The notes beneath the pieces were generated by a model that saw nothing but the letters and a program-made list of their open reading frames with translations, did not search any database and was not told where the DNA came from. Shown one piece after another: positions 45,130-55,001 of a stretch of 64,000 bases of DNA. This DNA comes from Algoriphagus pacificus. GTDB taxonomy: Bacteria; Bacteroidota; Bacteroidia; Cytophagales; Cyclobacteriaceae. The position numbers were made by a program, and so were the translations under genes. The stretch is taken from NCBI RefSeq assembly GCF_017254845.1, contig NZ_JAFKCU010000003.1, positions 686,270-750,269 on the forward strand. Reading direction: 5' to 3'. How positions within the stretch are numbered: the stretch's first letter is position 1; each line of letters opens with the position of its first letter.

Positions 45130-45535
45130 CCCATCCAGATCTATAAATATTAAAGGATTATTCAGTGCATAATTATAAGGGCTCTGTCTTCTAGCCTTTT
45201 CTGTAAGTGGATCCGATACAAACCACCTACCAATCGCAGGATTCCGGATACGCTTCGCTATCGGGACAGGCTATAAATCCTGGCTCCAAAATCATATAAA
45301 TTAACGCCTGGCCGTTTGATTCCCGTACTCCATGCTGGCTCTATGCTAAAATGATCAAAAGGGATCATTTCTTAACGCTCAGTCTTTATTATTAAGACAT
45401 GGATTCACTTTGATACCATCATATTTGTAACCCAGCCTTGAAAGTTTCACTCCTTAAGGATCAAAATGTGTCTCCCTGATGATCTATTGAACTATGCTTG
45501 TTACGACAAATTGATCTAATCATACATTTTCACTA
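45130..45535 (-). pseudogene. RHS core remnant leading into the orphan tip
   Basis: On the minus strand, shifting among frames, one can read LDQF, RETHFDP, GVKLSRLGYKYDGIKVNP, YDFGAR and [25 protein letters not shown]. These match the RHS protein at 46014-50234 (VWFDQF, QETHYDPWG, GLGYQYGGIKVNP, YDFGARMYDP, GRWFVLDPMAEK). Several stops and a short repeat insertion (45243-45272) break the frame. It marks the join of an earlier tip exchange. Confidence 0.8.
45243..45272. repeat. Short inserted repeat (AGCCTGTCCC family), copy 2
   Basis: Compared with the intact RHS gene, about 30 bp replace three bases between the YDFGAR(I/M)Y and CCTGCGATTGG parts. Read on the minus strand the insert begins AGCCTGTCCC, has a GCGAAGCG core and ends TCCGGAAT, like copy 1 at 42787-42810. 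Confidence 0.5.
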
Positions 45536-45601
45536 GTTTTTTGACAACAAAGCCTAAATATACTCATCTTTATTTATGTCTATTTTTAAATTTAATAAAT
45601 A

Positions 45602-46003
45602 TTAAAATATATAATATACCCAAATAATCCACAGAACTATTAAAGGTCCAAATATAGAAAGTAAGGTATATTTTAATATATAACTCCCATTAAAAGCACT
45701 ATTTTTAATACTAATTTTTAAATTATCTATATTATAATATAAATATATTAAATTAACCATTAATGCTGGTAAAAAATACAATATAATCAACATTAAAATA
45801 TAATTAACGAAATCTGAAAAATAAGTAAAATTGATTTCATAGAAAAAAATATCGAAGAATTTTTGAATTAACATCATAATTACAAAAAAATTACATGCCA
45901 ACAAAAAGCTCATAATAATCAAAGATGTTCTTATGACCTTATTCTCATTATTTTCTTTTAAGCTGACTCTTTTTATGCAATCTGCCCAAATATTATAAAA
46001 CAT
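45602..46003 (-). CDS. Membrane protein, candidate immunity to the RHS tip at 46014
   Basis: The 133-residue protein has about three strongly hydrophobic segments (TSLIIMSFLLACNFFVIMMLI; FVNYILMLIILYFLPALMVNLIYLY; the C-terminal YTLLSIFGPLIVLWIIWVYYIF) and very high A+T. It begins 10 bp after the RHS stop on the same strand. A polytopic immunity protein suggests that the RHS tip acts at the membrane. The role is inferred from position and topology. Confidence 0.6.
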   Translation of the reverse strand: MFYNIWADCIKRVSLKENNENKVIRTSLIIMSFLLACNFFVIMMLIQKFFDIFFYEINFTYFSDFVNYILMLIILYFLPALMVNLIYLYYNIDNLKISIKNSAFNGSYILKYTLLSIFGPLIVLWIIWVYYIF

Positions 46004-46013
46004 AGTTATTCAA

Positions 46014-49000
46014 TTAAAAATCTTCATCCCAATTAAACTCATTATTTCCATAATAAGGTATTCCATTTTGATCTATATAATTTGGAGCATACTTCAAATC
46101 ATTCATAGATTTGTAGAAAGAATATTGAATATCTAAGGATTGATAACCAAGTCCAGCCCACCCTGCTATTCTACCTACAACCCCTGTACCGAAACCCAAT
46201 CTTTGAAGTATTGTTGAAGAAATTCCGGTAAAACCTAGTGTAAAACCAGTAATATTTTCAACACTTATATTTCTAACTCCTCCATCCCTATACTCGTTAT
46301 AAGCATCATAGCCAGTTAATGTTGTAGCAGCAAGCGAAAGTCTTAAACCAAATCCTTTTAAATTATTTGAACTTGATTTCATCCCATCTAAAGAATTGTT
46401 AAATGCGCTATCCGTTGCTTTAACAATTGAAGATATTACCTCATAATTAGATTCAATTTTGGATGCAGTTACTGTAACTTCAGGCAAGGTACTTCCTTCA
46501 TATAGCTTGCTTTTATCTGAATCTTGACAAATGCATCTAATCAGATCCTCATCTGGATTAGGCTTATCAAACTTTTTATATTCATCATCAAATAAACTCA
46601 TACTCTCACCAGATGGTACAATGCCACCTAGGATAGAATAAGGTTCCGTTCCATCTGGATCTATAAATCTGATAGGGTTGTCAAAAGCGTAATTATAGGG
46701 AGAATGTCGAGTCATTTTTTCAGCCATCGGATCCAAAACAAACCACCTACCAATCGCAGGGTCATACATTCTGGCTCCAAAATCATATAAATTTACACCT
46801 AAGTGGCCGTTTGCCTCCTTACCATTATAAAGGTATGGATTCACTTTGATACCACCATATTGATAGCCCAGCCCTGAAAGTTCCACTCCCCAAGGGTCAT
46901 AATGAGTTTCCTGGACAATCAGAGGCCCTGTACTTAGTATTCTAAACTGGTCAAACCATACATTATCATTAGTTTCATTGACCAAATAAGCCTCTATATA
47001 ACCGTCTTTCTTGACAGCTATTTTCTGGACCAGTTCCTCATGTTTGTTTCTTGACTTCTTACTTAGTAAAACTTTTCCCTGTTCATATAAATTGCTATCT
47101 GCGTCATACAAAGCATAGCCCATATACGCCTCTGGAACAGGTTTTTGTTTGAGATTGGTAACTACTAAGGCAATGATATTAGCAATCGCAACTTCATTGG
47201 GACCAGAGGACAAGTTCTGTCCATATTCAGTCAATTGCTGGATCAATTTCTTGTCCATTCCAGTCTTGACGAAGGTAGCGGGACTCAGTCTGAACCGTCT
47301 TGGGTCTACATATTTACCAAATACACCCAATTCTATACTATCTCCTAGCTGTACCTCTTGGCTTCTGGATGGCCCCAAAATCCTACCTCTATCAGCATTT
47401 AGCCAAGCTGTAGCATACCCCCCCGGAGTTTTGTTATGCTCAGCCGAACCTTGCCTTGATTCCTTGATGTTTTTGAATAATTTCTCCTCATCTTCGGCAT
47501 TCTCTGGTTCCATAGTTGCTATTCTGGCTCCAGATAGTGGAGCCCTAACTACCTGTCTCACATTCCCCAGGTGATCTTTGATAAAGAATTCATACTGAAA
47601 AGCTGAACTTTCATAGGATGCGCGGCCTTCTTCGTGTATCAAATAAGAAATAGCACTGTTTTCAAATACGAATTCCCCTAGGTAATCGATCGTTTTTATG
47701 GTTGCCCCATCTGTATTGACCTGACGAACCTTTACACCTTCAGCGTTATACCAGTAGTCAATCTTTTTATTGGTACCGGAAAAAGTAATGGTTTTAGGAA
47801 GGTTGAGATGATTATAAGAAACAGATGTAATGTCCTTATCCGAATTTGCTGTCAGATTTCCATTATTATCATAAGAATAACTAGTAGTACCAAGGTTTTT
47901 GAAATCTTTTGAAATATAAGTGTTGGTAGGTTGATTATCATTGACATTGCTAAGTTTGTTGCTATGCGTCGCATAAGTATATGCCAGATTATCCACAAGT
48001 GCCCAGATACTCGCAGTTTGTTGGTTGACTCTCTGCAAAGTTGTAATGTTACCATTAGCATCATAGTTAATATAACCTAGATTATATCGTCCGTTTTGAG
48101 AAGTGATAGTTGGCACGGTATAATTCGCTGTCTTAATTCTATTGGCAGCATCATATGTATAATCATATATTCTTTTGGTATCATCTTGCCCTCTCCATTC
48201 AGCCCTTGATATATTTCCATTGTATTGTGGAGAAGTACCTCCAGATTCATAAAATAACTCCTGAGCAAATACTTTATCTGAGCCATTGCTAGTTTGAGGA
48301 TTGTTAATTCGCTTTAGCCATCCTCTGATATTATAGGTATAACTCATAGCTGCATTACCAGCTATAGGAAATGTTTTATTAGTCAGCATACCTAATTGAT
48401 CATATTGGAAATTAACCAAAGTAACCGCTGGATCTGAATTGATTTTATGGGTAATGGAGGTCAATAAGCCTGCATTGTTATATGTGTAATTTCTGGTAAT
48501 AGTCTGGCTACCCGGTGAAGTTAATAGTGTAATTGTCTCAATTGGCTTGTTTTCAAAGTCATATCGAGAAGATGCCCTTATAGTCCCACTTAAATGATGA
48601 TCTTCATAAGTTTGAATCAATCTTCCCAAATCATCATAATATATGGCTGTTTCATACAAAGTGTTGTTTTCAAGATTACGAACCAGTTTCCCAGTAAGTA
48701 ATCCATGGGTTTTGGTCGTTTGATCGTGGTATGACGCATTTGGTTTAGAATAAGTCAGCGTACCCTTTCTGAAATTGTAATTATCAAAATAATTCACAGT
48801 CAACACTTGTCCTTCACCTCCATCTACAGTTCTAGGAAAACCCCCTGCATTGGTAGTTCCCGTTTTACCAGAGGTAGCATTGATTACAGCATTATTGCCT
48901 CCCAATGTATTGATTGTAGCTTGTAGTGAAGCAAGGGTTGCAGAATTCGTAACCAGCCCGGTCATTACTTCCCTTCCCAAAGCATCGTATTTGGAATAAA

Positions 49001-50234
49001 GCCATTTTCCCTGAGCCATTAAATTGGCATCCCGATAAGCTACCAAACGATCCTGGAGATCATAAACCATTTCCTCTATCCCTTTGTCTGGAAGCTTTTT
49101 ACTAATTTGTCTTCCTCGCTCATCGTAAGCATAGAGGTAATACAAACCATCACGTATTGTGGTAGCGGTTGAACTTTGACCATTTGTAATTATTTCATAA
49201 ACAGCTTTAGGAGGCATTACCACGCGTAAACGTCCAAAGGAATCATATATATAATAGGTGCATAGCCAGCCTGTATGGGTAATAGATGGGCTCCCTGATT
49301 CCTGAACTTTCTTTAAAATCAATCTTCCCAGTTTGTCTTTGTATTCAATTACCCGACGCAGGTCTTCATCAAAAACCTCTGTTTTTGTCAAAGTTCCTGT
49401 TGCATAATTGGCTGAGGTAACCGGTAAACCGGATCCATCCAGAGTCCAGATTCGCACCTCTTCGGTTGCCGAATTGGTCATCTCATTGATTTGGATATCC
49501 TTTCCTGTCCAGGCGGTTCCTGGAACACCCTGTTTGATCACGCGGTTTAAAGGAGAGGACTCAAAGGTTTTATCTGCATAGCCTTTGGAATCACTGTATG
49601 CAGATGTATAGTAGGTAGAGTTTAAAGAAGCTGCATTGGTCCGGAATTTTCCTTTGGTCCCAGAGTCGTTATTTGGGAATGGCAAATAATCCCGATATTG
49701 TCTACCTAGGGCATCAAAAGCTAGGCTTCCGATTACATCAGATCCATCAGTCGAAGCAGAAAGTTGGACTGTCTGAACTGATCTACCCAACCCATCGTGA
49801 TAATTGGTGGATTTATAGGAAATCTTTTGTAAAGAACCTCTCAGTGAAAAGCCATTTGTCAGTGTATCTCTTGAATTGTACTCCCTAACCCAATTCAGGT
49901 TTTCCGGATATAAATATACCCATACAGGCACCTTTGTCGTGAGACAGCCAGTTGAAGTATGATAATATGCCAAATAAAACAAGCGAGAAGAAGTAATTAT
50001 AGGTGTACTTAATATCTGGCTGCTGGACATAAGAGAAACACCGTCGGTATCAAACCATCTGTATGTAAAACCAGAAGGCGCCACCTTTGCAGTCAAGTTT
50101 ACAGAGTTGCTCGAAGTTAGGGTCTCCGATGCCGCAGAAGGGATAACAGTAGTGCAGGCAGATGAGGAAACTATCTGTGCCTGTACTGTCTGAAAGTAAA
50201 TTAGGACAATTAGTAGTGTAAAAAATGGCTTCAT
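46014..50234 (-). CDS. RHS/YD-repeat polymorphic toxin protein with DUF6443 domain
   Basis: The 1406-residue protein has a signal peptide (to about VQA, residue 19). Residues 25-100 are Ig-like, then a DUF6443-type domain (YHDGLGRSVQTVQLSAS) follows and many YD repeats (YDSFGRLRVV, YDALGREVMT, YDQLGML). The RHS core consensus is near 1200-1270 ([53 protein letters not shown]). The last 140 residues are a variable tip, Gly-rich and partly hydrophobic (GFTLGFTGISSTILQRLGFGTGVVGRI), of unknown toxin type. It follows a small gene with an ATGA overlap and is followed 10 bp later by a membrane immunity candidate. The C-terminal tip makes it a likely contact-dependent or secreted antibacterial toxin. 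Confidence 0.9.
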   Translation of the reverse strand: MKPFFTLLIVLIYFQTVQAQIVSSSACTTVIPSAASETLTSSNSVNLTAKVAPSGFTYRWFDTDGVSLMSSSQILSTPIITSSRLFYLAYYHTSTGCLTTKVPVWVYLYPENLNWVREYNSRDTLTNGFSLRGSLQKISYKSTNYHDGLGRSVQTVQLSASTDGSDVIGSLAFDALGRQYRDYLPFPNNDSGTKGKFRTNAASLNSTYYTSAYSDSKGYADKTFESSPLNRVIKQGVPGTAWTGKDIQINEMTNSATEEVRIWTLDGSGLPVTSANYATGTLTKTEVFDEDLRRVIEYKDKLGRLILKKVQESGSPSITHTGWLCTYYIYDSFGRLRVVMPPKAVYEIITNGQSSTATTIRDGLYYLYAYDERGRQISKKLPDKGIEEMVYDLQDRLVAYRDANLMAQGKWLYSKYDALGREVMTGLVTNSATLASLQATINTLGGNNAVINATSGKTGTTNAGGFPRTVDGGEGQVLTVNYFDNYNFRKGTLTYSKPNASYHDQTTKTHGLLTGKLVRNLENNTLYETAIYYDDLGRLIQTYEDHHLSGTIRASSRYDFENKPIETITLLTSPGSQTITRNYTYNNAGLLTSITHKINSDPAVTLVNFQYDQLGMLTNKTFPIAGNAAMSYTYNIRGWLKRINNPQTSNGSDKVFAQELFYESGGTSPQYNGNISRAEWRGQDDTKRIYDYTYDAANRIKTANYTVPTITSQNGRYNLGYINYDANGNITTLQRVNQQTASIWALVDNLAYTYATHSNKLSNVNDNQPTNTYISKDFKNLGTTSYSYDNNGNLTANSDKDITSVSYNHLNLPKTITFSGTNKKIDYWYNAEGVKVRQVNTDGATIKTIDYLGEFVFENSAISYLIHEEGRASYESSAFQYEFFIKDHLGNVRQVVRAPLSGARIATMEPENAEDEEKLFKNIKESRQGSAEHNKTPGGYATAWLNADRGRILGPSRSQEVQLGDSIELGVFGKYVDPRRFRLSPATFVKTGMDKKLIQQLTEYGQNLSSGPNEVAIANIIALVVTNLKQKPVPEAYMGYALYDADSNLYEQGKVLLSKKSRNKHEELVQKIAVKKDGYIEAYLVNETNDNVWFDQFRILSTGPLIVQETHYDPWGVELSGLGYQYGGIKVNPYLYNGKEANGHLGVNLYDFGARMYDPAIGRWFVLDPMAEKMTRHSPYNYAFDNPIRFIDPDGTEPYSILGGIVPSGESMSLFDDEYKKFDKPNPDEDLIRCICQDSDKSKLYEGSTLPEVTVTASKIESNYEVISSIVKATDSAFNNSLDGMKSSSNNLKGFGLRLSLAATTLTGYDAYNEYRDGGVRNISVENITGFTLGFTGISSTILQRLGFGTGVVGRIAGWAGLGYQSLDIQYSFYKSMNDLKYAPNYIDQNGIPYYGNNEFNWDEDF

Positions 50235-50692
50235 GATCCTAAAAGTTTTAAGAATAATACATTAAAATCTTCTTGATCTTTATTCAGTGGCCTCCATAGT
50301 TGTCCTTGCTCTTTAAAGGTAATCTCATATAAAATATCTCTATTCTCAAAATTTAGCGTTAATGTCATGGCATTTTCATCAAAGAACCATGTACCCACCT
50401 GTTGATTTATAATTCCACTCTCGTACCAAACCTTCAAATAGCTTTTATCTTCTCTGAGGTGGCAAATCCAGGATTCTGTTTTTTTCCAAAACTGCTTCTC
50501 CTCCTTAATCCCAGCTTCATCTGGTTGAAAACTTTTTCCGATAGGCCCTTCTAGTTTTTGGTTGGGAAGGTCATATTTCCAAATACCAAACATTTTTTGG
50601 TCTCCTTTAAATAGACTATCACTTTGAGTGATTACCTGGGCAAAACTTGGTATGGTAAATCCCAGTAGAATTAGTAGTATAAAGTATTTCAT
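50231..50692 (-). CDS. Small exported protein of the RHS operon
   Basis: The 153-residue protein has a signal peptide (MKYFILLILLGFTIPSFA) and a beta-rich body (FGIWKYDLPNQ, VGTWFFDENAMTLTLNF) that looks lipocalin-like. It sits between the two large YD-repeat proteins, 11 bp after one and overlapping the other by ATGA, so all three are co-expressed. It may be an accessory or an older immunity protein; the function is unknown. Confidence 0.65.
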   Translation of the reverse strand: MKYFILLILLGFTIPSFAQVITQSDSLFKGDQKMFGIWKYDLPNQKLEGPIGKSFQPDEAGIKEEKQFWKKTESWICHLREDKSYLKVWYESGIINQQVGTWFFDENAMTLTLNFENRDILYEITFKEQGQLWRPLNKDQEDFNVLFLKLLGS

Positions 50693-50703
50693 TGCAGTTC
50701 GGA

Positions 50704-53700
50704 TTAATATTTGACGAAGGTGTATTCGTAATGCTTTAAAACATGTCCAAGATCATTGGACACCGTTTCCAACCTTCCGTATGGATCATATTTGTAGAAT
50801 ATCCCCTGGTTTCTTGGGTCTAATTGAGATCCTATTCCTACTAAAGGACGGTGAGTATAAGTAGTCATTTGACTCATGGTAGGATGAACCCTTAACTCAT
50901 CTACAATTGTCCCAGACCCACTGATAGTTATACTTCCTGTTCCACTTACTTCAACCAGTCGCCATGTATTGTCAATTGTTCCTGTATATGCGGTGCCATT
51001 GATTGTCAGAGTACCTGCTGTTCCTGAATTCCTCCTCATCCAAAAACTAAGCTTATAAGTTCCAGTTACCGATTTGCTGATCTGACCGTTATTTAGAAGA
51101 TATACTTTATTGCCCGATTTAGCCTCACCCGGCATAACCGGAGATTCTACCCCTGCATAAGTCCATCCTCCTTTTTCTGATGTCTCAAATGAGGTGTAGG
51201 CAATATTTCCAAAAGTGGTATTACTGGCTTCAGCAACAACATATTCTCCCTCATACCCATAAAGAATAGCATGAGTGCTTCCATCTGAAAGGTTGTATTG
51301 TATAAGATTTCCTCTTGAGTCATATCCAGTCATGGACATCCTAAGTTTATATCTTGAGTCCCTCGTCAGAGAATTGGTACCAGAAGTGGCAACTACGGAA
51401 TAGGCTGAGGTTAGAATTGGAGAAGCAGTTTCCAAAAAGTATGCTTGTGAAGGCAGGTACCAGTTTGTACCTGAAACAAGACTATAGTTAGTAACCTGAC
51501 CGGCCACAATAACATTGGATTTAGAAACCTCACGTACTTGAGTATACTGCTCAACAGGTGTCAGAATATTTTTCAACAGCAACTGGCGAAGCGCTTCAGG
51601 ATAACCTGTATAAGTTGTATTTACATTTACAATATCATAGTTATATCTGGTTACATTCCTTATTGATTGGGGATTGGGCAAGGTGCTGTTTTCCTCATAA
51701 CTGGTTTTGAGATATGTCGGGTGAAAATCGCGAGTAGTTAGGTTTTCAACAGAGTCAGATCCATAATAAAGCGTCTGTTTGGAAGAAGTTTCGAGATAGA
51801 CCCCAGCATTCTGAGTAAGTGTAGCAATCATATATCTATGTCCATCGTATGGATACCCCCCTCCTGTACCCGGGCAATAGTAAAAAAAGCCTCCAATTTC
51901 CTCTCCAATAATGACCTGAGCCCCAGCCTGCTCGATATTTAAGGTCTGCCCTTTAAACTTCGTGTAGGTTTTAGTAGTCACCTCCTTCAAGGCATTGAGG
52001 TTGTCATATTTTAGGACTTTGGTCAACTTTCCCCTCTCCCAACTTTTCCTGTTTCTCCAGGTTTTATTTGAATATTGGACAGTAAATACACCGTCAGGAA
52101 TCAAGGTATTGTTATCAAATTCATAGATTGTTTTCCCGTTTGCAGTTGTACCATTAGCATATTCAGATATCCTGGTATAAACCACAGGACTGTCATCATA
52201 GCCGGGACCAACAACAGAATTAGAAACCCAGGATCTAACCCTAAACTGTCTTTGACTTTGTCCACCACTGGTTAAGTCTCTTTTATATTGGGTAGTTAAA
52301 TAATGGAAGTTTCGAACATCAAAGTTTTTATGTCCAAACCCGTCGTCATTGTTTCCATACCTGTATAAGGTACTGTAGCTGTTTTGCCCATCATTCTTGA
52401 TAATTTTCTTGATTCTAAGACCAGCACCATATTTCGTGACTCCACCATCTGAATATTTATGTGGCTCAAACTCAAACTCTGTATATCCGCCAGTGGGAAA
52501 TGTAATTCTCTTAAGTACTCCCTGTTTATAAAAGGTAGTATCTGTATCCCTATTAGCCCCTCCAATTGGGATGGTAGTCAAACCTGTTCCACTGTTTGCC
52601 TGGTATTGTACAGTCTCGAATGGAATTAAATTTGAATTGTTGAATTTCCCATTGAAAAACCCAAAGTGATCTCTTTGATTAGAACCCTGGACAGCATCCC
52701 AAGAAAAAGTTGTAGTCTGATAGGTGAAATTATATTTATTAATTAAGGTATTAGAAGCATCCCGAACTTCCAGTCCATCCAACTTTAGGCGTACATCAGA
52801 ATTATTGGATGCCAATTTGAAATTCCCTGAATTGAGCAAGACGAATGTTTTTTCCAAAGAATATTGTCCATTGAGTTTTGAATAAATTTCAATCTTACTT
52901 AATCGCTCCACATTAGGGCTTCCTGGCAAATCGGTTCGTGCAGCTCCCAAAACAAATCGCACCATACCAGTTTTGAAAAAAATCGTGTCCAAAGCCAGTT
53001 GGGAAATTGAGCTTGAAGTTGAAACAAATGTAGTGACTGGGCTGTAGGAACTGCATGGAAGTAAAGTAGCATCACCTGTATTGCATTCATCCATCAAGGT
53101 TATGTTGGTTTCAATCTCTGATGTATTGATGGTCCCCAAATCTTGGTAATTAAACGTCACATAATCATCAGAATTCTGGGTTTTTATCTCTTGAAGATAC
53201 CAAGTCGAAATAGCTGATGTATAAATAGAACCCGATGAGCTACTTAATAACTCCTGATTTCCACTTTGACCGTTCCAATCAGCCCCAAAACGGTACATCA
53301 ACCCCTCGGTATCCGTGATGTCAAAGTAATTTGGATTCCTTACAAGTTTGATTGCACTTTCTGGAAATAGCAATGGAGCTTGCCCACCCTGTCTTAAAAC
53401 AAACCTTCCACTTGCCCCTGGATAATTATAGGAAAAAAGATCCGGCTCTCTGTCATTGGTTCCTGTGGCAGTAAGTTCCTTGTAGTTAAAATTTGCGCAA
53501 AAATTAAACGGATCTACATTGTAATCATTGGTAATGGACAAAAAATTCAATTCATCTGGCTTACCGTTAACTGTTCTGGTTACCTGTCCTCCTGCTTGAA
53601 TGGACCATCCTAAGCCTACCCAAGAAGCTTTGTCTGTGTATCTTATACCTCCTGCATGATAGGTTAATACAATTGGAACCTTTATTGATCCTGCATCTAT

Positions 53701-53931
53701 TTCAAAAATAGGAATGCTGATGTCTGGAATTCCTGTATAAAGATTCACATTAAAATCACCATACTTCTGAATTCCTGCAGCGTTGGGTGAATTTTGGGCT
53801 GACTTAGGTGTATTCTTTTGAACCTGCGCTGCGACATCTGAAGGCAGCTGGGCCAAGCAAGTTTGGAAATGAAAAAAATTCAATAAAAACACTAAAATCA
53901 GACTACGAAATAGAAGTAAAGATTTTCTCAT
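50704..53931 (-). CDS. Large exported YD/RHS-like partner protein
   Basis: The 1075-residue protein has a signal peptide (ending CLAQ). The N-terminal module is typical of Bacteroidota RHS partners (YGDFNVNLYTGIPDISIPIFEI; TYHAGGIRYTDKASWVGLGW). A long beta-rich middle follows, then a lectin-like sandwich at about 905-1010 (SGNKVYLLNNG, YKLSFWMRR), and finally one YD unit (YDPYGRLETVSNDLGH). It is the first gene of the toxin operon and likely forms the shell or delivery partner of the 46014 RHS protein. A palindrome at 53980-53999 lies in its upstream region. Confidence 0.82.
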   Translation of the reverse strand: MRKSLLLFRSLILVFLLNFFHFQTCLAQLPSDVAAQVQKNTPKSAQNSPNAAGIQKYGDFNVNLYTGIPDISIPIFEIDAGSIKVPIVLTYHAGGIRYTDKASWVGLGWSIQAGGQVTRTVNGKPDELNFLSITNDYNVDPFNFCANFNYKELTATGTNDREPDLFSYNYPGASGRFVLRQGGQAPLLFPESAIKLVRNPNYFDITDTEGLMYRFGADWNGQSGNQELLSSSSGSIYTSAISTWYLQEIKTQNSDDYVTFNYQDLGTINTSEIETNITLMDECNTGDATLLPCSSYSPVTTFVSTSSSISQLALDTIFFKTGMVRFVLGAARTDLPGSPNVERLSKIEIYSKLNGQYSLEKTFVLLNSGNFKLASNNSDVRLKLDGLEVRDASNTLINKYNFTYQTTTFSWDAVQGSNQRDHFGFFNGKFNNSNLIPFETVQYQANSGTGLTTIPIGGANRDTDTTFYKQGVLKRITFPTGGYTEFEFEPHKYSDGGVTKYGAGLRIKKIIKNDGQNSYSTLYRYGNNDDGFGHKNFDVRNFHYLTTQYKRDLTSGGQSQRQFRVRSWVSNSVVGPGYDDSPVVYTRISEYANGTTANGKTIYEFDNNTLIPDGVFTVQYSNKTWRNRKSWERGKLTKVLKYDNLNALKEVTTKTYTKFKGQTLNIEQAGAQVIIGEEIGGFFYYCPGTGGGYPYDGHRYMIATLTQNAGVYLETSSKQTLYYGSDSVENLTTRDFHPTYLKTSYEENSTLPNPQSIRNVTRYNYDIVNVNTTYTGYPEALRQLLLKNILTPVEQYTQVREVSKSNVIVAGQVTNYSLVSGTNWYLPSQAYFLETASPILTSAYSVVATSGTNSLTRDSRYKLRMSMTGYDSRGNLIQYNLSDGSTHAILYGYEGEYVVAEASNTTFGNIAYTSFETSEKGGWTYAGVESPVMPGEAKSGNKVYLLNNGQISKSVTGTYKLSFWMRRNSGTAGTLTINGTAYTGTIDNTWRLVEVSGTGSITISGSGTIVDELRVHPTMSQMTTYTHRPLVGIGSQLDPRNQGIFYKYDPYGRLETVSNDLGHVLKHYEYTFVKY

Positions 53932-53979
53932 TTGGGCTACAAAATTTCCACAAATGAGAATTTTTTAAATATTCCGAAC

Positions 53980-53999
53980 AATACCCAATACTGGGTATT
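53980..53999 (-). promoter_or_regulatory. Palindromic operator candidate upstream of the RHS operon
   Basis: AATACCCA (53980-53987) and TGGGTATT (53992-53999) are perfect complements with 4 bp between, about 50 bp before the first start codon of the operon. It has no T-tract suited to termination, so a regulator site is likelier. Confidence 0.45.
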
Positions 54000-54524
54000 T
54001 CATTATTCATTTTTATTGATTATCAAAATATTATTTTGTTATAAAGTGTTTACAAAGAATATATGAAATACAAAATTTTATCTACTTTCTCAATTTCATA
54101 TTAAGAATTTGACCTATTTGATAGTAAAAAATTAAAAAAATCAGTTTAGGATTTAACTATCTCAAACTGGAAAGAAACCGCTAAAAAAAGCCTCAAATTG
54201 ACCAGATTTTGAACTATTAAATGTATACACAACCAAATAAAATATGGAAATGGTTTTTTGATGAAATCAAAAAAAATTATGTTTCAACAAAAAAATTTTA
54301 AAATAAATTTCAAATCCAATTCCCTCAAAAAATATTTCAACAAAATTTGAGGTTTTTTGAATCTTTTAGGGAGTGATTAACTGAAAATCCATTTCATTTT
54401 TAGGCATCATAAATCCAGTTTTTTGAATTGATTCTCAAAAAAAATTAATTAAAAAATCAGCATTCTGATTGATTGCAACCAATTATAATTCAAGTGATTA
54501 TTAATTTCTGAAATTATAAAAAAA
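54000..54524. other. Gene-free AT-rich interval
   Basis: No gene or clear repeat is visible between the RHS operon promoter region and the terminator of the second RadC-like gene. The sequence is exceptionally A+T-rich with many A and T runs. Confidence 0.4.
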
Positions 54525-54541
54525 GAGTCCCTATAGGACTC
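54525..54541 (-). terminator. Terminator at the end of the second RadC-like gene
   Basis: GAGTCC (54525-54530) and GGACTC (54536-54541) form a stem whose loop holds the gene's TAG stop. A seven-T run follows on the minus strand. Confidence 0.75.
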
Positions 54542-55001
54542 CTTCATCAGCAAAGGAAAAGTATCCTTCTGAGGTAACGATCACATGATCCAATACCGGA
54601 ATATCCAGTAGTTTACCGGCATCTTTAACTCGATTGGTTAATCTTTTATCCTGTTCTGAAGGCATCAGATTACCGGAAGGATGGTTATGGCTTAAAATCA
54701 TTGAAGAAGCATTTGCCTTGATGGCAGTAGCAAGGATCAACTTGATATCCACCACGGTACCGGCAGTTCCACCCGTTGAGATGGTCACCATTCCCAAAAC
54801 CCTATTGGCACGGTTCAATAGCATCACTTTGAAGTGCTCGACAAAGTCCAAGCTTCCTTTATCCCAGGATTCTACCAATACTTCATATACCTGTCTGGAA
54901 CAGGTCACCTTGGGTCTTTGACTTGTTTTAACCCTGTTACTGTAGCTCAACTGTATTTCAGCTACGATACCTAAATCAATTTTTCTTTCGGTAGTCTCCA
55001 T
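54531..55001 (-). CDS. RadC-like JAB/MPN-domain protein, copy 2
   Basis: The 156-residue protein is nearly the same as the one at 42925-43395, including the metal site SHNHPSGNLMPSEQD. Differences cluster in the middle (MVTISTGGTAGTVVDIKLILATAIKANASSMI). I use the ATG at 55001, which aligns with copy 1; the frame open to 55100 runs into the duplicated leader. It lies just upstream (in coordinates) of the RHS operon and forms the right arm of the direct-repeat pair. Confidence 0.85.
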   Translation of the reverse strand: METTERKIDLGIVAEIQLSYSNRVKTSQRPKVTCSRQVYEVLVESWDKGSLDFVEHFKVMLLNRANRVLGMVTISTGGTAGTVVDIKLILATAIKANASSMILSHNHPSGNLMPSEQDKRLTNRVKDAGKLLDIPVLDHVIVTSEGYFSFADEGVL

